Below are positions 1 through 9,621 of a stretch of 64,000 nucleotides of DNA, piece after piece. Made by a program: the position numbers and the translations under genes. Source of the DNA: Dehalococcoidia bacterium (GTDB taxonomy: Bacteria > Chloroflexota > Dehalococcoidia > SM23-28-2 > RBG-16-64-32); the NCBI GenBank assembly GCA_030649945.1, contig JAUSFE010000125.1:49366-113365 (forward strand). Direction: 5' to 3'. The notes below the pieces were generated by a model. The model was not told where the DNA came from. It searched no databases and worked only from the letters and a program-made list of their open reading frames with translations. The number at the start of each line of letters is the position of its first letter. The first letter of the stretch is position 1.

Positions 1-444
1 GCGCGGCCGGAGATCCTGGACCACAACACGGAGACCGTGCCCCGCCTCCACCGCCGGGTGCGCCCGAAAGCCCGCTACGAGCGCTCTCTGGCGCTGCTGC
101 GGCGGGCCCGGGAACTGGACCCGGGCACGGTCACCAAGAGCGGGCTGATGGTGGGGCTGGGCGAGACGAAGCACGAGCTGCTGATGGTGTTCGCGGACCT
201 GGTGGACGCCGGCTGCGAGGTGCTGACGCTGGGCCAGTACCTGCGGCCCAGCGCGAAGCACCTGCCGGTGGAGCGCTACTACCACCCGGACGAGTTCGCG
301 GAGCTGCGCGCGGAGGCGCTGGCGCTGGGGTTCCGGCATGTGGAGGCGGGGCCGCTGGTGCGGTCCTCGTACCACGCGGAGCGGCAGGTGGCGGGGGTGA
401 GGGCGGCCGGCGGGACGGCGCTGCGCCTGGAGGCGAGAGGCTAG
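1..444 (+). CDS. lipA: Lipoyl synthase, C-terminal part (truncated by window edge)
   Basis: Frame 1 open from base 1: [22 protein letters not shown]...[11 protein letters not shown]...[25 protein letters not shown], typical LipA C-terminal motifs. Confidence 0.95.
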   Translation, partial: ARPEILDHNTETVPRLHRRVRPKARYERSLALLRRARELDPGTVTKSGLMVGLGETKHELLMVFADLVDAGCEVLTLGQYLRPSAKHLPVERYYHPDEFAELRAEALALGFRHVEAGPLVRSSYHAERQVAGVRAAGGTALRLEARG

Positions 445-507
445 GGGCTACGGGCGATCAGGCAAGCAAGCAATCTTGAGCCGGGCTGACTGACCCTGGA
501 GGGATCC

Positions 508-1188
508 CTACGCCTCGCTGATATCGACGGAGATGACGGCGTCGCCCTGCTCGATGCAATCGACGACTTCCATTCCCTCAGTGACGCTGCCGAAGGCGGT
601 GTAAGCGCCGGTGAGGTGCGCGGCGTTGCCGAAGGTGACGAACCACTGGCTGCCACCGCTGTTCACGTCCTGCGACCGCGCCATGCCCACGGTCCCGCGC
701 TCGAAGGCGATATCGTTGAACTCGGCCGGGACGCTGTAGCCGGGGCCGCCGCTGCCGGTGCCGGTAGGGTCGCCCGTCTGGGCCACGAAGCCGGGGACGA
801 CGCGGTGGAACTTGGCGCCGTTGAAAAAGCCGTCTCGAGCCAGGAAGACGAAGCTATTGACGGTCTCCGGCGCCTGGGAGGCGCGCAGGACCATCGTGAA
901 GTCGCCGCGCACCGTCTTGACGATGGCGTTGTAGTCCTTCGCGGTGTCGATGCTGATGGCGGGCCGGGAGGCGTATTTCTTGTTCACATCAGGCTCCGGT
1001 GCTGTGCCCGAGGGAGGCGGGCAGTTGGCTGGCTGGGTGGGGCTCGCGGCCGCTGCGGCCGTCGGGCGGCCGGTCGGACTGCTCGCCGAGCTGTCCTCTT
1101 CGCCGCCGCCGCAGGCCGCGAGGACCAGCGACACGCAGACGAAGGAGAGGGCCGCGAGCAGCGGGGCGAGCCGTTTCGGATTGCGCAT
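508..1188 (-). CDS. Cyclophilin-type peptidyl-prolyl cis-trans isomerase lipoprotein
   Basis: Lipobox LAACGGG; GDFTMVLRASQAPETVNSFVFLARDGFFNGAKFHRVVPGFVAQTGDPTGTGSGGPGY; start chosen at MRNPKR. Confidence 0.9.
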   Translation of the reverse strand: MRNPKRLAPLLAALSFVCVSLVLAACGGGEEDSSASSPTGRPTAAAAASPTQPANCPPPSGTAPEPDVNKKYASRPAISIDTAKDYNAIVKTVRGDFTMVLRASQAPETVNSFVFLARDGFFNGAKFHRVVPGFVAQTGDPTGTGSGGPGYSVPAEFNDIAFERGTVGMARSQDVNSGGSQWFVTFGNAAHLTGAYTAFGSVTEGMEVVDCIEQGDAVISVDISEA

Positions 1189-1376
1189 GGTGGCTATGAT
1201 GGCATACTGCGGCAGGAGGGTCAAAGGGCACAGCGGCGGACCCTCACCCCGGGGCTCCTGAGGCGGACGGGCGCGGGCTGGTATCCTTGTGTGGGGCTCC
1301 GGCGTTCTTACTGGAGACCGGCGGCTGGAACGCCGGGCGCGGGACGGCGACAGGGAGCGTAGAGAGAGGTCAGGCG

Positions 1377-2171
1377 ATGGACAACAGGCCGATCGGCATG
1401 TTCGATTCGGGAGTGGGCGGGCTCTCCATCTGGCGCGCGCTGCGCAAGCTGCTGCCGCAGGAGAGCATGGTCTTCCTGGCGGACAGCGGGCACGTGCCCT
1501 ACGGCGAGAAGAGCACCGCGGAGCTCCGCGACCTGACCACGCGCATCGCGCGGTTCCTGCTGTCCCAGGACTCCAAGATGATCGTCGTCGCCTGCAACAC
1601 GGCGACCGTGCACGCCATCGGCCACCTGCGCGAGACGTTCCCCGCGGTGCCGTTTGTCGGCGTGGTGCCGGTGGTGAAGACGCTGGCCCGCTGGACGCGG
1701 ACGGGGACGATAGCGGTGCTCTCGACGCCCGCCACTTCGCAGAGCGAGTACCTGGCGGGGCTGATCAGCGAGTTCGCGCCGGACAAAGAGGTGATCAACG
1801 TCGGCTGCGACGGGCTGGAGAACATGGTCGAGGCGGGCCACGTGCGCACGCGCCAGACGACCGCGCTGCTGGAGCGGCACCTGGCGCCGGTGCGGGACAG
1901 CCGCGCGGACGTCGTTGGCCTAGGCTGCACGCACTACCCGTTCCTGCGCCACCGCATCAAACACCTGCTGGGCCGCGGCGTGCGCGTGTACGACCCCTCG
2001 CGACCCGTGGCGCGCCGCGCCCGCCAGCTGCTGCGGCAGGGCGACGCCCTCGCCGCGAACCCGCACCCGCAATACCGCTTCTACACCACGGGCGATGCCG
2101 GGCTCTTCGGGCTGGTGGCTGGCAAGCTGCTGCGCTTCCCGGTGCGGGACGTGGGACACGTAGAGATCTAG
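1377..2171 (+). CDS. murI: Glutamate racemase
   Basis: MDNRPIGMFDSGVGGLSIWRAL, VVACNTATVHAI, VGLGCTHYPFL. Confidence 0.95.
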   Translation: MDNRPIGMFDSGVGGLSIWRALRKLLPQESMVFLADSGHVPYGEKSTAELRDLTTRIARFLLSQDSKMIVVACNTATVHAIGHLRETFPAVPFVGVVPVVKTLARWTRTGTIAVLSTPATSQSEYLAGLISEFAPDKEVINVGCDGLENMVEAGHVRTRQTTALLERHLAPVRDSRADVVGLGCTHYPFLRHRIKHLLGRGVRVYDPSRPVARRARQLLRQGDALAANPHPQYRFYTTGDAGLFGLVAGKLLRFPVRDVGHVEI

Positions 2172-2203
2172 CGGCGGGCGTCTGCCTCCACCCCGCCCCC
2201 GGT

Positions 2204-2230
2204 TGCGGGCACCTGAAGGTACCCGCCTAC
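2204..2230. repeat. 27-bp dispersed repeat, copy 1
   Basis: Same 27 nt as 5472-5498. Confidence 0.8.
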
Positions 2231-2351
2231 GGCAGGCCCTCTGGGGAACCGGCCGCGTTGTGTGACCGCGGTCGCAGCCCACCCGCAGCACCCGCGCCAA
2301 AACGGGCGTAGAATAGGCGCGTCGCAGCCCGCCGCCAAAAGGAGGTCCGCC

Positions 2352-3797
2352 ATGGCCATAGCCCCCTCACCCACCAGCATTGCCGCCGTTCCGCCCGCCC
2401 TGGAGGCGTATGTCGAGACGGAACGGCGGCGGGCGGACGTTGCCGGCGTTGCCGTCGCCGCCTTCAACCGCGAGGGGCTGCTGTTCGCCGGCGGCTCCGG
2501 CTACGCCGACCTCTCGCGGGAGGAGCGGGTGACGCCGGACACGCTCTTCCGCGCCGCCTCCATCACCAAGCTCTTCACCACAACGCTGGTGCTCGAGGAG
2601 GTCGAGGCCGGGCGCCTGGCGCTGGACCAGCCGGTGAACTCCTACCTGGACGACGCGACGCAGGTGCTCGACAGGCACGGCGCCCCGGCCGACACCGTGA
2701 CGGTGCGCCACCTGCTCACCCACACCTCCGGCCTGCCGGTGTCCTGGCGCGGGCTGGAGTACGGCCCGGCGCCCTACCGTCTGCTGGTGAACGGCCTGCG
2801 GTCGATGCACACGCTGCAGGACCTGGTTTCGGGCCAGCGCACGGTGCGCCCGCCCGGCAAGCGCATCGTCTACTCCAACGGCGCGTTCGAGCTGCTGGGC
2901 TACCTGGTGCAGCGGCTGAACGGGAAACCGTATGAGGAGCTGCTGCGTGAGCGGGTGCTGGAACCGCTGGGGATGACGGCGTCGGCCATCCGCGTGGCGC
3001 CCGGTGGGCCGGGGGTGGCGACGCCGTACGGCGGGTTGATGACCGGCGCGGGACGGAAGCCGGCGCCGGCGTTGCGCAACTACAGCGGACCGGCGGGAGC
3101 GCTGGTGACGAGCGCGGCCGAGCTTTCGCGCTTCGGACAGATGGTGCTGCGGGGCGGCGAGCTGGACGGGAACCGGGTGCTGTCCGCGGAGACGCTGAAG
3201 GACGCCACCAACTTTCACGCGAAGAATCAACCGGACCTGGACGAGGGTCTGGGCCTGGGCTTCTGGGCAACAGAGTACCGGGGACGGCGGCTGGCCGGCC
3301 ACGACGGTGGCCTCGCGGGCGTCTCCACCCGCATCGTCATGTCGCCGGAGGACGGCGCTGGCGTCGTCGTCCTGAGCAACGGGGCCAATCCTCTGTTCGT
3401 GCACCGGGCGGCGGAGCGCATCCTCGAGGAGGTGCTGGGCCTGCCGCCGGAGGCCGTGCCCGGCTCGCCGCGGGGGATGGCCCCCGGCACGGAGGGCCAG
3501 TGGCAGGCGTTCGGTGAGAGGGTCTCCGGGCGCTACCGGCTGGCGGACGTCGCTCCGCCGGGTGTGCTGGGGGAGCTGATGGGAATGATGGCGCGGCCGC
3601 GGGTCTCCTACGTGGCCGACGGCTGCCTGGCGATTGACGGGGTGGGATTCGAGACGGCGTTCCTGTATCCAGACGGCGAGGTGGGCCGCTACCGGGTGGC
3701 CTGGCCCATGGCCAACGGCGCTCGCGTGGTGATAGAGGAGCGGGGAGACGGTACGCACGTCTGGGCGTCCATCGTGCACCTGGTGCGGCGGCAGTAA
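2352..3797 (+). CDS. Serine hydrolase, beta-lactamase/class C PBP family
   Basis: FRAASITKLFTTTLV (SxxK), YSNGAFELLGYLV (YxN), HDGGLAG; AGGAGGT SD upstream of ATG. Confidence 0.88.
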   Translation: MAIAPSPTSIAAVPPALEAYVETERRRADVAGVAVAAFNREGLLFAGGSGYADLSREERVTPDTLFRAASITKLFTTTLVLEEVEAGRLALDQPVNSYLDDATQVLDRHGAPADTVTVRHLLTHTSGLPVSWRGLEYGPAPYRLLVNGLRSMHTLQDLVSGQRTVRPPGKRIVYSNGAFELLGYLVQRLNGKPYEELLRERVLEPLGMTASAIRVAPGGPGVATPYGGLMTGAGRKPAPALRNYSGPAGALVTSAAELSRFGQMVLRGGELDGNRVLSAETLKDATNFHAKNQPDLDEGLGLGFWATEYRGRRLAGHDGGLAGVSTRIVMSPEDGAGVVVLSNGANPLFVHRAAERILEEVLGLPPEAVPGSPRGMAPGTEGQWQAFGERVSGRYRLADVAPPGVLGELMGMMARPRVSYVADGCLAIDGVGFETAFLYPDGEVGRYRVAWPMANGARVVIEERGDGTHVWASIVHLVRRQ

Positions 3798-3800
3798 GCA

Positions 3801-3833
3801 GCAGGGGCGTCCACCTGAGGCGGACGCCCCTGC
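3801..3833. terminator. Bidirectional hairpin between convergent genes
   Basis: Perfect 12-bp stem GCAGGGGCGTCC / GGACGCCCCTGC with 9-nt loop, just after the 3797 stop. Confidence 0.6.
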
Positions 3834-3900
3834 GACCTCCTTCCGGTCCCGAAAGACCGTAAGCCGGGCGGCGGCAAGAGCGCCCGTTCGGGACGGCGCG

Positions 3901-3920
3901 GGCGGGTTTCGAAACCCGCC
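3901..3920. terminator. 20-bp perfect palindrome at the acyl-CoA dehydrogenase stop
   Basis: GGCGGGTTTCGAAACCCGCC abutting the minus-strand stop at 3922. Confidence 0.45.
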
Positions 3921-3921
3921 G

Positions 3922-5178
3922 CTACCGGATGTGAATGCCGGAGATGGCGCGGGCGATGACCAGGCGCTGGATCTCTGAGGTGCCTTCGAAGATCGTGTAG
4001 ATCTTGGCGTCGCGGTGCCAGCGCTCGACGGGGTTCTCGCGCACGTAGCCGTAGCCGCCCATGATCTGGATGGCCTCGTCGGTGACGTGGACAGCGGTCT
4101 CACCGGCGAAGAGCTTGGACATGGAGCCCTCGCCGTTCTCGAACGCCTTGCCGGTGCGGCCCATCCAGGCGGCGCGCCAGACGAGCAGCCTGGCGGCGTC
4201 CAGGCGCGTCTTCATGTCGGCCAGCTTGAAGGCGATGGCCTGGTTCTCAATGATCGGACGGCCGAACTGGACGCGCTGCTTGGCGTAGTCCAGCGCGAAC
4301 TCGTAGGCGGCGCGGGCGATGCCGACGGCCTGCGAGCCCACAGCCGGGCGCGTGGCCTCGAAGGTGGCCATGGCGGCCTGTGACTTGGAGCTCTTGCCCT
4401 CGCGGGCGCGCGCCAGGCGCTCGTCCAGGCGGTCCTTGCCGCCCAGCAGGCAGTGGCCGGGGACGCGGCAGTCCTCCAGGATGACTTCCGCCGTGTGGCT
4501 GGCGCGGATGCCGTGCTTCTTGAACTTCTGGCCCTGGCGGATGCCGGGCGTACCCGGCGGCACAATGAACGCCGCGTGGCCGCGGGAGCCGAGCTCCGGG
4601 ACCACCGAGAGCACCAGCACGTGGACGGCCGCGATGCCGCCGTTGGTGATCCAGGTCTTGGTGCCGTTCAGCACCCACTCGTCCTTGGCCTCATCGTAGA
4701 CGGCGCGGGACTTGAGGGAGCTGACATCGGAGCCGGCGTCGGGCTCGCTAACGCCGAAGGCCGCGAGCTGTATCTTTTCGGGTGTGCCGAAGCACTGGGG
4801 CACCCACTCCATGATCTGCTGCGGGGTGCCGCTGGCGCTGATCCCGGCGACGGCCAGGGTGGAGCCGAAGATGGAGAGGCCGATGCCGGCGTCGCCCCAG
4901 AAGAGCTCCTCGTTGGACAGCGGCATCGTCAGGCCGGTGGGATCGGAGAAGGCGTTCTGGATGAACTCCCAGGAGTAGAGGCCGATGCGCGCCGCCTCCT
5001 GGATGATGGGCCAGGGCGTCTCTTCCCGCTCGTCCCATTCGTGGGCCGCGGGGCGCACGACGTCTTTGGCGAAGCCGTGGACCCACGTCTGCATCTGGCG
5101 CTGCTCTTCGTTTAGCTCCATGGAGAACTGGGGCTGGGGAGCCCCTGTCTGAGCCTGCGGTCGCGATGTCGTTACCAT
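3922..5178 (-). CDS. Acyl-CoA dehydrogenase
   Basis: LAAFGVSEPDAGSDVSSLKSRA, TKTWITNGG, QIMGGYGYVRENPVERWHRDAKIYTIFEGTSEIQRLVIARAI; start MVTTSRPQ. Confidence 0.93.
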   Translation of the reverse strand: MVTTSRPQAQTGAPQPQFSMELNEEQRQMQTWVHGFAKDVVRPAAHEWDEREETPWPIIQEAARIGLYSWEFIQNAFSDPTGLTMPLSNEELFWGDAGIGLSIFGSTLAVAGISASGTPQQIMEWVPQCFGTPEKIQLAAFGVSEPDAGSDVSSLKSRAVYDEAKDEWVLNGTKTWITNGGIAAVHVLVLSVVPELGSRGHAAFIVPPGTPGIRQGQKFKKHGIRASHTAEVILEDCRVPGHCLLGGKDRLDERLARAREGKSSKSQAAMATFEATRPAVGSQAVGIARAAYEFALDYAKQRVQFGRPIIENQAIAFKLADMKTRLDAARLLVWRAAWMGRTGKAFENGEGSMSKLFAGETAVHVTDEAIQIMGGYGYVRENPVERWHRDAKIYTIFEGTSEIQRLVIARAISGIHIR

Positions 5179-5471
5179 ATCCCTGCCTATCACCCCGCGG
5201 CGGTGTCGCCCCGCGAGAATCCTTTGCTGGAGTCCATGCCAGCTTCGTTCTGGCATGGCTGGTTTTCAGGGTAAGTGGTCAATCGCCGGCACAACAAGAC
5301 CCGCAGAAATACGTCAATGCTGAATGCGGATTCTCAATTCCACGCTTGCATTTCGGCATCCTTGACGCCCCGCCCCCCGTTAGCCACAGATGGCACAGAT
5401 GTACGCAGATGCCCCCGCCTCCGCCCCGCCGTGGGCGCGGATTGGCTTGGATTGCCCCGCCCCGCCCCGGG

Positions 5472-5498
5472 TGCGGGCACCTGAAGGTACCCGCCTAC
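5472..5498. repeat. 27-bp dispersed repeat, copy 2 (copy 1 at 2204-2230)
   Basis: TGCGGGCACCTGAAGGTACCCGCCTAC identical in both intergenic regions; imperfect palindrome around TGAA. Confidence 0.8.
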
Positions 5499-5529
5499 GC
5501 AGGACGCTTGGCATTCCCGCCTCCTGCCG

Positions 5530-5535
5530 TATAAT
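5530..5535 (+). promoter_or_regulatory. -10 hexamer TATAAT, 9 nt before ribH ATG
   Basis: TATAAT GGCCCACGC ATG. Confidence 0.5.
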
Positions 5536-5544
5536 GGCCCACGC

Positions 5545-6009
5545 ATGGCCACCGCAGACCGCAACCTGGACGGCTCCCTCCTCTCCCTGGCGGTGCTTGT
5601 CGCGCGGTTCAACGAGCACGTCACCTCGCGCCTGCTGGAGGGCGCGAGGCAGGCGCTGGGGCGCTGCGGTGTGCGGCGCCACGACGTGTTCTGGGTGCCC
5701 GGGTCGTTCGAGCTGCCGGTGGCGGCGCTGCAACTGGCCCGCAGCGGGCGCTACGACGCCGTGGTCTGCCTGGGCGCCGTGATCCGGCACGAGACGGACC
5801 ACCACCGGTACGTCGCGGGCCAGGCGGCGGCCGGCATCCAGCGCGCCGCGCTGGACACGGGGGTGCCGTGCCTGTTCGGCGTGCTGACGTGCGATACGGA
5901 CGAGCAGGCGCTGGCGCGGGCGGGCGGCGCGCAGGGGAACAAGGGGTCCGACGCCGTGGAGGCGGCTATCGAAACGGCGAACCTGCTGCGTTCGCTGCGG
6001 GCCGAGTAA
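5545..6009 (+). CDS. ribH: 6,7-dimethyl-8-ribityllumazine synthase
   Basis: VARFNEHVTSRLLEGA, VPGSFELPVAALQLA, VCLGAVIRHETDHHRYV, FGVLTCDTDEQALARAG. Confidence 0.95.
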   Translation: MATADRNLDGSLLSLAVLVARFNEHVTSRLLEGARQALGRCGVRRHDVFWVPGSFELPVAALQLARSGRYDAVVCLGAVIRHETDHHRYVAGQAAAGIQRAALDTGVPCLFGVLTCDTDEQALARAGGAQGNKGSDAVEAAIETANLLRSLRAE

Positions 6010-6080
6010 GCCGGGAGCTGCGGCAGCGGGCGGCGCTGCGCCCTCCTTGCTCCAGTCTCTAACCTCTAACCTCCACCCTG

Positions 6081-6968
6081 CTAGCCTCCAACCTCCTCCC
6101 GGTACCACTTCGCTGTGGCCCCGCCGATCTCGTGCGGGCGGTCCTCCTGGATGAAGTGCACGCCCGGGCCGATGTCGACGCTCGTCAGGTTGGGGAAGTT
6201 CTCCTGGCACCAGCCCACCAGGTTGCGCATGATGGCGCCGGGCTGGGCCCAGAGCAGCAGCTTCGGCAGCGGGCTGCGCTTGAGCCAGTCGCTATACTGC
6301 TGGACGGCCTGGACCACATCCGGCGGCTGGCCGTCCACCGGGATCTCGTTCGGCCAGCGCCAGGTGGGCTTCCGGCTTCGGGGGTCCGGGTACGGTTCGC
6401 GGTAGCGGGCCATCTCTGCGTCCGTCAGCTTGCGCAGGACGGCGCCCGGCAGCACCTGCTCCACGAACATGTTCTGCTCCAGGATCATCTGCTCGCCCAC
6501 GCCGGGCGTGCGGAAGGCCTGGAACAGCTGGCGGGCCTGCTCCGGCCACTCGTCCCAGGTGAGGGGCCGCACGATGGCCTCCATGAAGGCGATGCCCCGC
6601 ACGTTCGCTGCGTGCTGCGCGGCGTAGTGGAAGCCCAGCGCGGACCCCCAGTCGTGGACCACGAGCGCCAGGTCCCGCAGGCCGAGCGCTTCGATGAACC
6701 CGTCCACGTATCGGTAATGATCGAAGAACCGGTACTCGATGTCCGGCTGGTCAGACTTGCCCATGCCGATGAGGTCCGGTGCGATGCAGCGGGCAAGCGG
6801 AGATACGTGCGGGATGACGTTGCGCCAGAGGTAGGAAGAGGTGGGATTGCCGTGCAGGAAGAGGACGGGTGCGCCCTCGCCCTGCTCCACGTAGTGCATC
6901 CTGGCGCCGTGCACCGAGACGAAGCGCGATTCGTAAGGGAAGGCGGCGGATATCTCTTGCTCTGCCAT
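6081..6968 (-). CDS. Haloalkane dehalogenase (alpha/beta hydrolase)
   Basis: HGNPTSSYLWRNVIPHV, LVVHDWGSALGFHYA (Asp nucleophile + Trp), FMEAIVRP, GVHFIQEDRPHEIG; AGGAGGT SD. Confidence 0.88.
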   Translation of the reverse strand: MAEQEISAAFPYESRFVSVHGARMHYVEQGEGAPVLFLHGNPTSSYLWRNVIPHVSPLARCIAPDLIGMGKSDQPDIEYRFFDHYRYVDGFIEALGLRDLALVVHDWGSALGFHYAAQHAANVRGIAFMEAIVRPLTWDEWPEQARQLFQAFRTPGVGEQMILEQNMFVEQVLPGAVLRKLTDAEMARYREPYPDPRSRKPTWRWPNEIPVDGQPPDVVQAVQQYSDWLKRSPLPKLLLWAQPGAIMRNLVGWCQENFPNLTSVDIGPGVHFIQEDRPHEIGGATAKWYREEVGG

Positions 6969-7103
6969 GTCGCGACCTCCTGGGGCGGGATACTTACGCA
7001 TCATAGCGGACTGCGCGCGCGCCGTGGCAAGCGGGCCTGCCTGCCGTGGCAAGCGGGCCGCGCCGGCCGACATCCGTGGCCCGCGGCCCTCTGACCCTCT
7101 TCC

Positions 7104-7577
7104 TCACACTTCCTTCGGCAGGCGGCCCGTCAGACCCAGCACCCATCGCATGCACCTGTGCCCAAGATCGGCGCCGGGGAGGAACATCATCGGGCAGCCG
7201 CCCGCGATCCCGGTGATGCCGGCTGCTCGGCAGACCTCCCCCGCCTCCGCTGAGACGCTGCCCTGCCCGAAGGAGCGGTGCATCCAAACGCGGGAGACGC
7301 CCTGCTCGGCGCATTCGCGCGCGACGCTCTCGGCCACCGCCGGCGCCGTCGCGATCACCACCGCGCCGACGCCGCCGGGGATCGATTTCAGGTCGGGGTA
7401 GCAGCGGTCGCCCTCCACCTCGCCGGCGTTGGGGTTGACCGCGAAGACCTCGTAGTCCCGCTGGCGCAACGTCTTATAGATGAGATTCGCCGCCTCGCTG
7501 GGGCTGCGGGAGACGCCCGCGACGGCGATCCGTTTCTGCGCCAGGAAATCGTCTACTGCCTCTCTGAGTGAGGGCAT
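7104..7577 (-). CDS. CoA-binding domain protein
   Basis: KRIAVAGVSRSPSEAANLIYKTLRQRDYEVFAVNPNAGEVEGDRCYPDLKSIPGGVGAVVIATAP. Confidence 0.85.
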   Translation of the reverse strand: MPSLREAVDDFLAQKRIAVAGVSRSPSEAANLIYKTLRQRDYEVFAVNPNAGEVEGDRCYPDLKSIPGGVGAVVIATAPAVAESVARECAEQGVSRVWMHRSFGQGSVSAEAGEVCRAAGITGIAGGCPMMFLPGADLGHRCMRWVLGLTGRLPKEV

Positions 7578-7580
7578 CGT

Positions 7581-8369
7581 CTAGTCCTCCCCGGGCGTGT
7601 GGCCCGTGCTCATCGGTTGGCCCGCGCCGGCGAACTTGAGCGCCGCCTGGAGCGCGACCGCCCCGATCTGGTACTGGCGCCGGCGCTGCAGGTCGCGTTC
7701 CTCGGCGGTGCGGTGGGCGGAGACGTAGACGCCGTCGATGGGGCTGTCGGACTGCACGAGCAGGGCGCCGCGCCGGGCCCCGAACCGGCGGGCGACGGAG
7801 AACACGACGGCGACCTCCAGGTCCACGCCGTAGTATCCCGCCTCGTGCCACTCCGCGAAGTGCTCCGGCGTCTCCGTCATGATGGACGCGGCGCTGACCA
7901 GCGGTCCCAGGTGATACGGCAGGCCTTCTTCCTCGCACCGCGCGGCGAGCCATTCGACCACTTCCTGCGAGGCATCCGTCCACCGCTCGTCGCCCAGGTA
8001 GTGCGCGGAGACGGAGTCCAGCGGGTGGGCCCGCGTTGGCAGCAAGACATCGCCGTAGCCGATGTCCCGCTGGAGGCCGCCGAAGTAGCCGGTTACCAGC
8101 ACGGCCCGCGCGCCCAGCAGGCAGCAGAGGTGCGTGATGTCGCCCGCTACGGCCGCACCGTATCCCGCGGCCACCGCCAGCCGCTTCTCCCCGAACATGC
8201 CGACGATGGCGTTCGGCCAGAGCGCCTTGCGGACGTCCTTGAGGGCGGAGGACCACGCGTCGAGCGCCTGCGGGTAGTCCAGGAGGCCCATGAAGATGAG
8301 GGCGTCAAGCTCCTCGCCGGGCTCCACGCCCAGCCAGTGGCGCACCTCGTCCGCCGTGAGCCTGTGCAT
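7581..8369 (-). CDS. Nucleoside phosphorylase-like protein
   Basis: Overall fold-like pattern: VTGYFGGLQRDIGYGDVLLPT..., GVDLEVAVVFSVARRFGARRGALLVQSDSPIDGVY. Confidence 0.55.
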   Translation of the reverse strand: MHRLTADEVRHWLGVEPGEELDALIFMGLLDYPQALDAWSSALKDVRKALWPNAIVGMFGEKRLAVAAGYGAAVAGDITHLCCLLGARAVLVTGYFGGLQRDIGYGDVLLPTRAHPLDSVSAHYLGDERWTDASQEVVEWLAARCEEEGLPYHLGPLVSAASIMTETPEHFAEWHEAGYYGVDLEVAVVFSVARRFGARRGALLVQSDSPIDGVYVSAHRTAEERDLQRRRQYQIGAVALQAALKFAGAGQPMSTGHTPGED

Positions 8370-8372
8370 CCG

Positions 8373-9485
8373 CTACTCCCGTGCGGCGGGCGCCGGGTAT
8401 CCCGTCACCAGGATGTCGTCGCCCAGGCGCTCGACGGTCACCTCGCGCAGGCGGAGGGCGTCCGCCATGCGGTAGGCGCCTTTGCCGGCGACGGCGGCGG
8501 GGGCGTCCGCAGCGCCGATGATGAGGGGCGCGATGACCGCGTGCACCTTATCGACGAGGCCGCGGTCGAAGAAGGAGCCCAGGATGACGCCGCCGCCTTC
8601 GACCAGCACCGAGAGGATGTCGCGCCGCCCCAGCTCTTGCAGCAGGGCGATGAGGTCTACGTGATCGCCCTGCCGGGGCAAGGCGGCGACCTCCGCGCCG
8701 CGGGCCTCCATGGCGGCGCGCCAGCCGGCGGGTGAATCGGCTGTAGTGGCGACGAGCGTCTTGCCGGGGACCGTGAAGATGCGGGCCATGGGCGGCGTGC
8801 GGCCCCGCGTATCGACGATTACGCGCAACGGCTGGCGCTCCACCTCCCGGTCTTCGGGGCGCGCTGTGAGGAGGGGGTCGTCCACAACCACGGTGGAGGA
8901 GCCGGCGAGGATGGCATCGACGCGGGCGCGCAGCGCGTGCGCCCAGGCGCGGGTCTGGGGCCCGGAGACCCAGCGCGAGTCGCCGGAGGCGGCGGCGATG
9001 CGGCCGTCCAGCGAGGCGGCGAACTTGGCGATGACGAAGGGCAGGCCCGTGGCGCGGTGCTTGAAGTACGCCTCGTTGATGCGGCGGGCCTCGTCCTCGC
9101 CCTCGCCGGCGATGGTGCGGACGCCAGCCGCCTCCAGCGCCCGGTGGCCGCCGCCGTCCACGGCCGGATTGGGGTCGGCCACGGCGTAGTGCACTTCGCT
9201 GATGCCCGCGGCGATGATGGCGTCCGTGCAGGGCGGCGTGCGGCCGTGGTGGCAGCACGGCTCCAGCGAGACGTAGAGGGCGCCGCCGCGTCCGCCCTTG
9301 GCGGAGGCCTGTTGCAGGGCCACGGCTTCCGCGTGGGGGCCGGGCGGCGGCTGCGTGACGCCCTCGCCCACGACGGCCCCGTCCGCGGCGACGACGACGG
9401 CGCCGACGGTGGGGTTGGGGGAGGTGGGCGCGCGGGCGTTGTGCGCCAGCTCCAGCGCGCGCTGCATGGGAGTGGGGACGGCCAT
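8373..9485 (-). CDS. ribD: Bifunctional diaminohydroxyphosphoribosylaminopyrimidine deaminase / reductase
   Basis: PNPTVGAVVV, GPHAEAVALQQA, YVSLEPCCHHGRTPPCTDAIIAAGI, KFAASLDGRIAAASGDSRWVSG. Confidence 0.95.
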   Translation of the reverse strand: MAVPTPMQRALELAHNARAPTSPNPTVGAVVVAADGAVVGEGVTQPPPGPHAEAVALQQASAKGGRGGALYVSLEPCCHHGRTPPCTDAIIAAGISEVHYAVADPNPAVDGGGHRALEAAGVRTIAGEGEDEARRINEAYFKHRATGLPFVIAKFAASLDGRIAAASGDSRWVSGPQTRAWAHALRARVDAILAGSSTVVVDDPLLTARPEDREVERQPLRVIVDTRGRTPPMARIFTVPGKTLVATTADSPAGWRAAMEARGAEVAALPRQGDHVDLIALLQELGRRDILSVLVEGGGVILGSFFDRGLVDKVHAVIAPLIIGAADAPAAVAGKGAYRMADALRLREVTVERLGDDILVTGYPAPAARE

Positions 9486-9494
9486 GGCGGCTAC

Positions 9495-9500
9495 ATTATA
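9495..9500 (-). promoter_or_regulatory. -10 hexamer TATAAT, 9 nt before ribD ATG
   Basis: Minus strand TATAAT GTAGCCGCC ATG. Confidence 0.5.
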
Positions 9501-9606
9501 GTGGACAGTGGGGAGTGAGTAGTGAGTAGTGGATGCCACCCCCCTTCAGGGTGTGGCGGTGCTGGGTCGGCCCAGCGAGGTTATCCCGCGAGCGGCGGTG
9601 CGGGTG

Positions 9607-9612
9607 TAGGAT
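9607..9612 (+). promoter_or_regulatory. -10-like TAGGAT, 9 nt before first cyclase ATG
   Basis: TAGGAT ATTCCCGTC ATG. Confidence 0.4.
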
Positions 9613-9621
9613 ATTCCCGTC

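Noticed and set aside
2367-4103. 578-aa minus-strand ORF antisense to the serine hydrolase
   Set aside because: Shadow ORF; crosses two conserved convergent genes and a hairpin.
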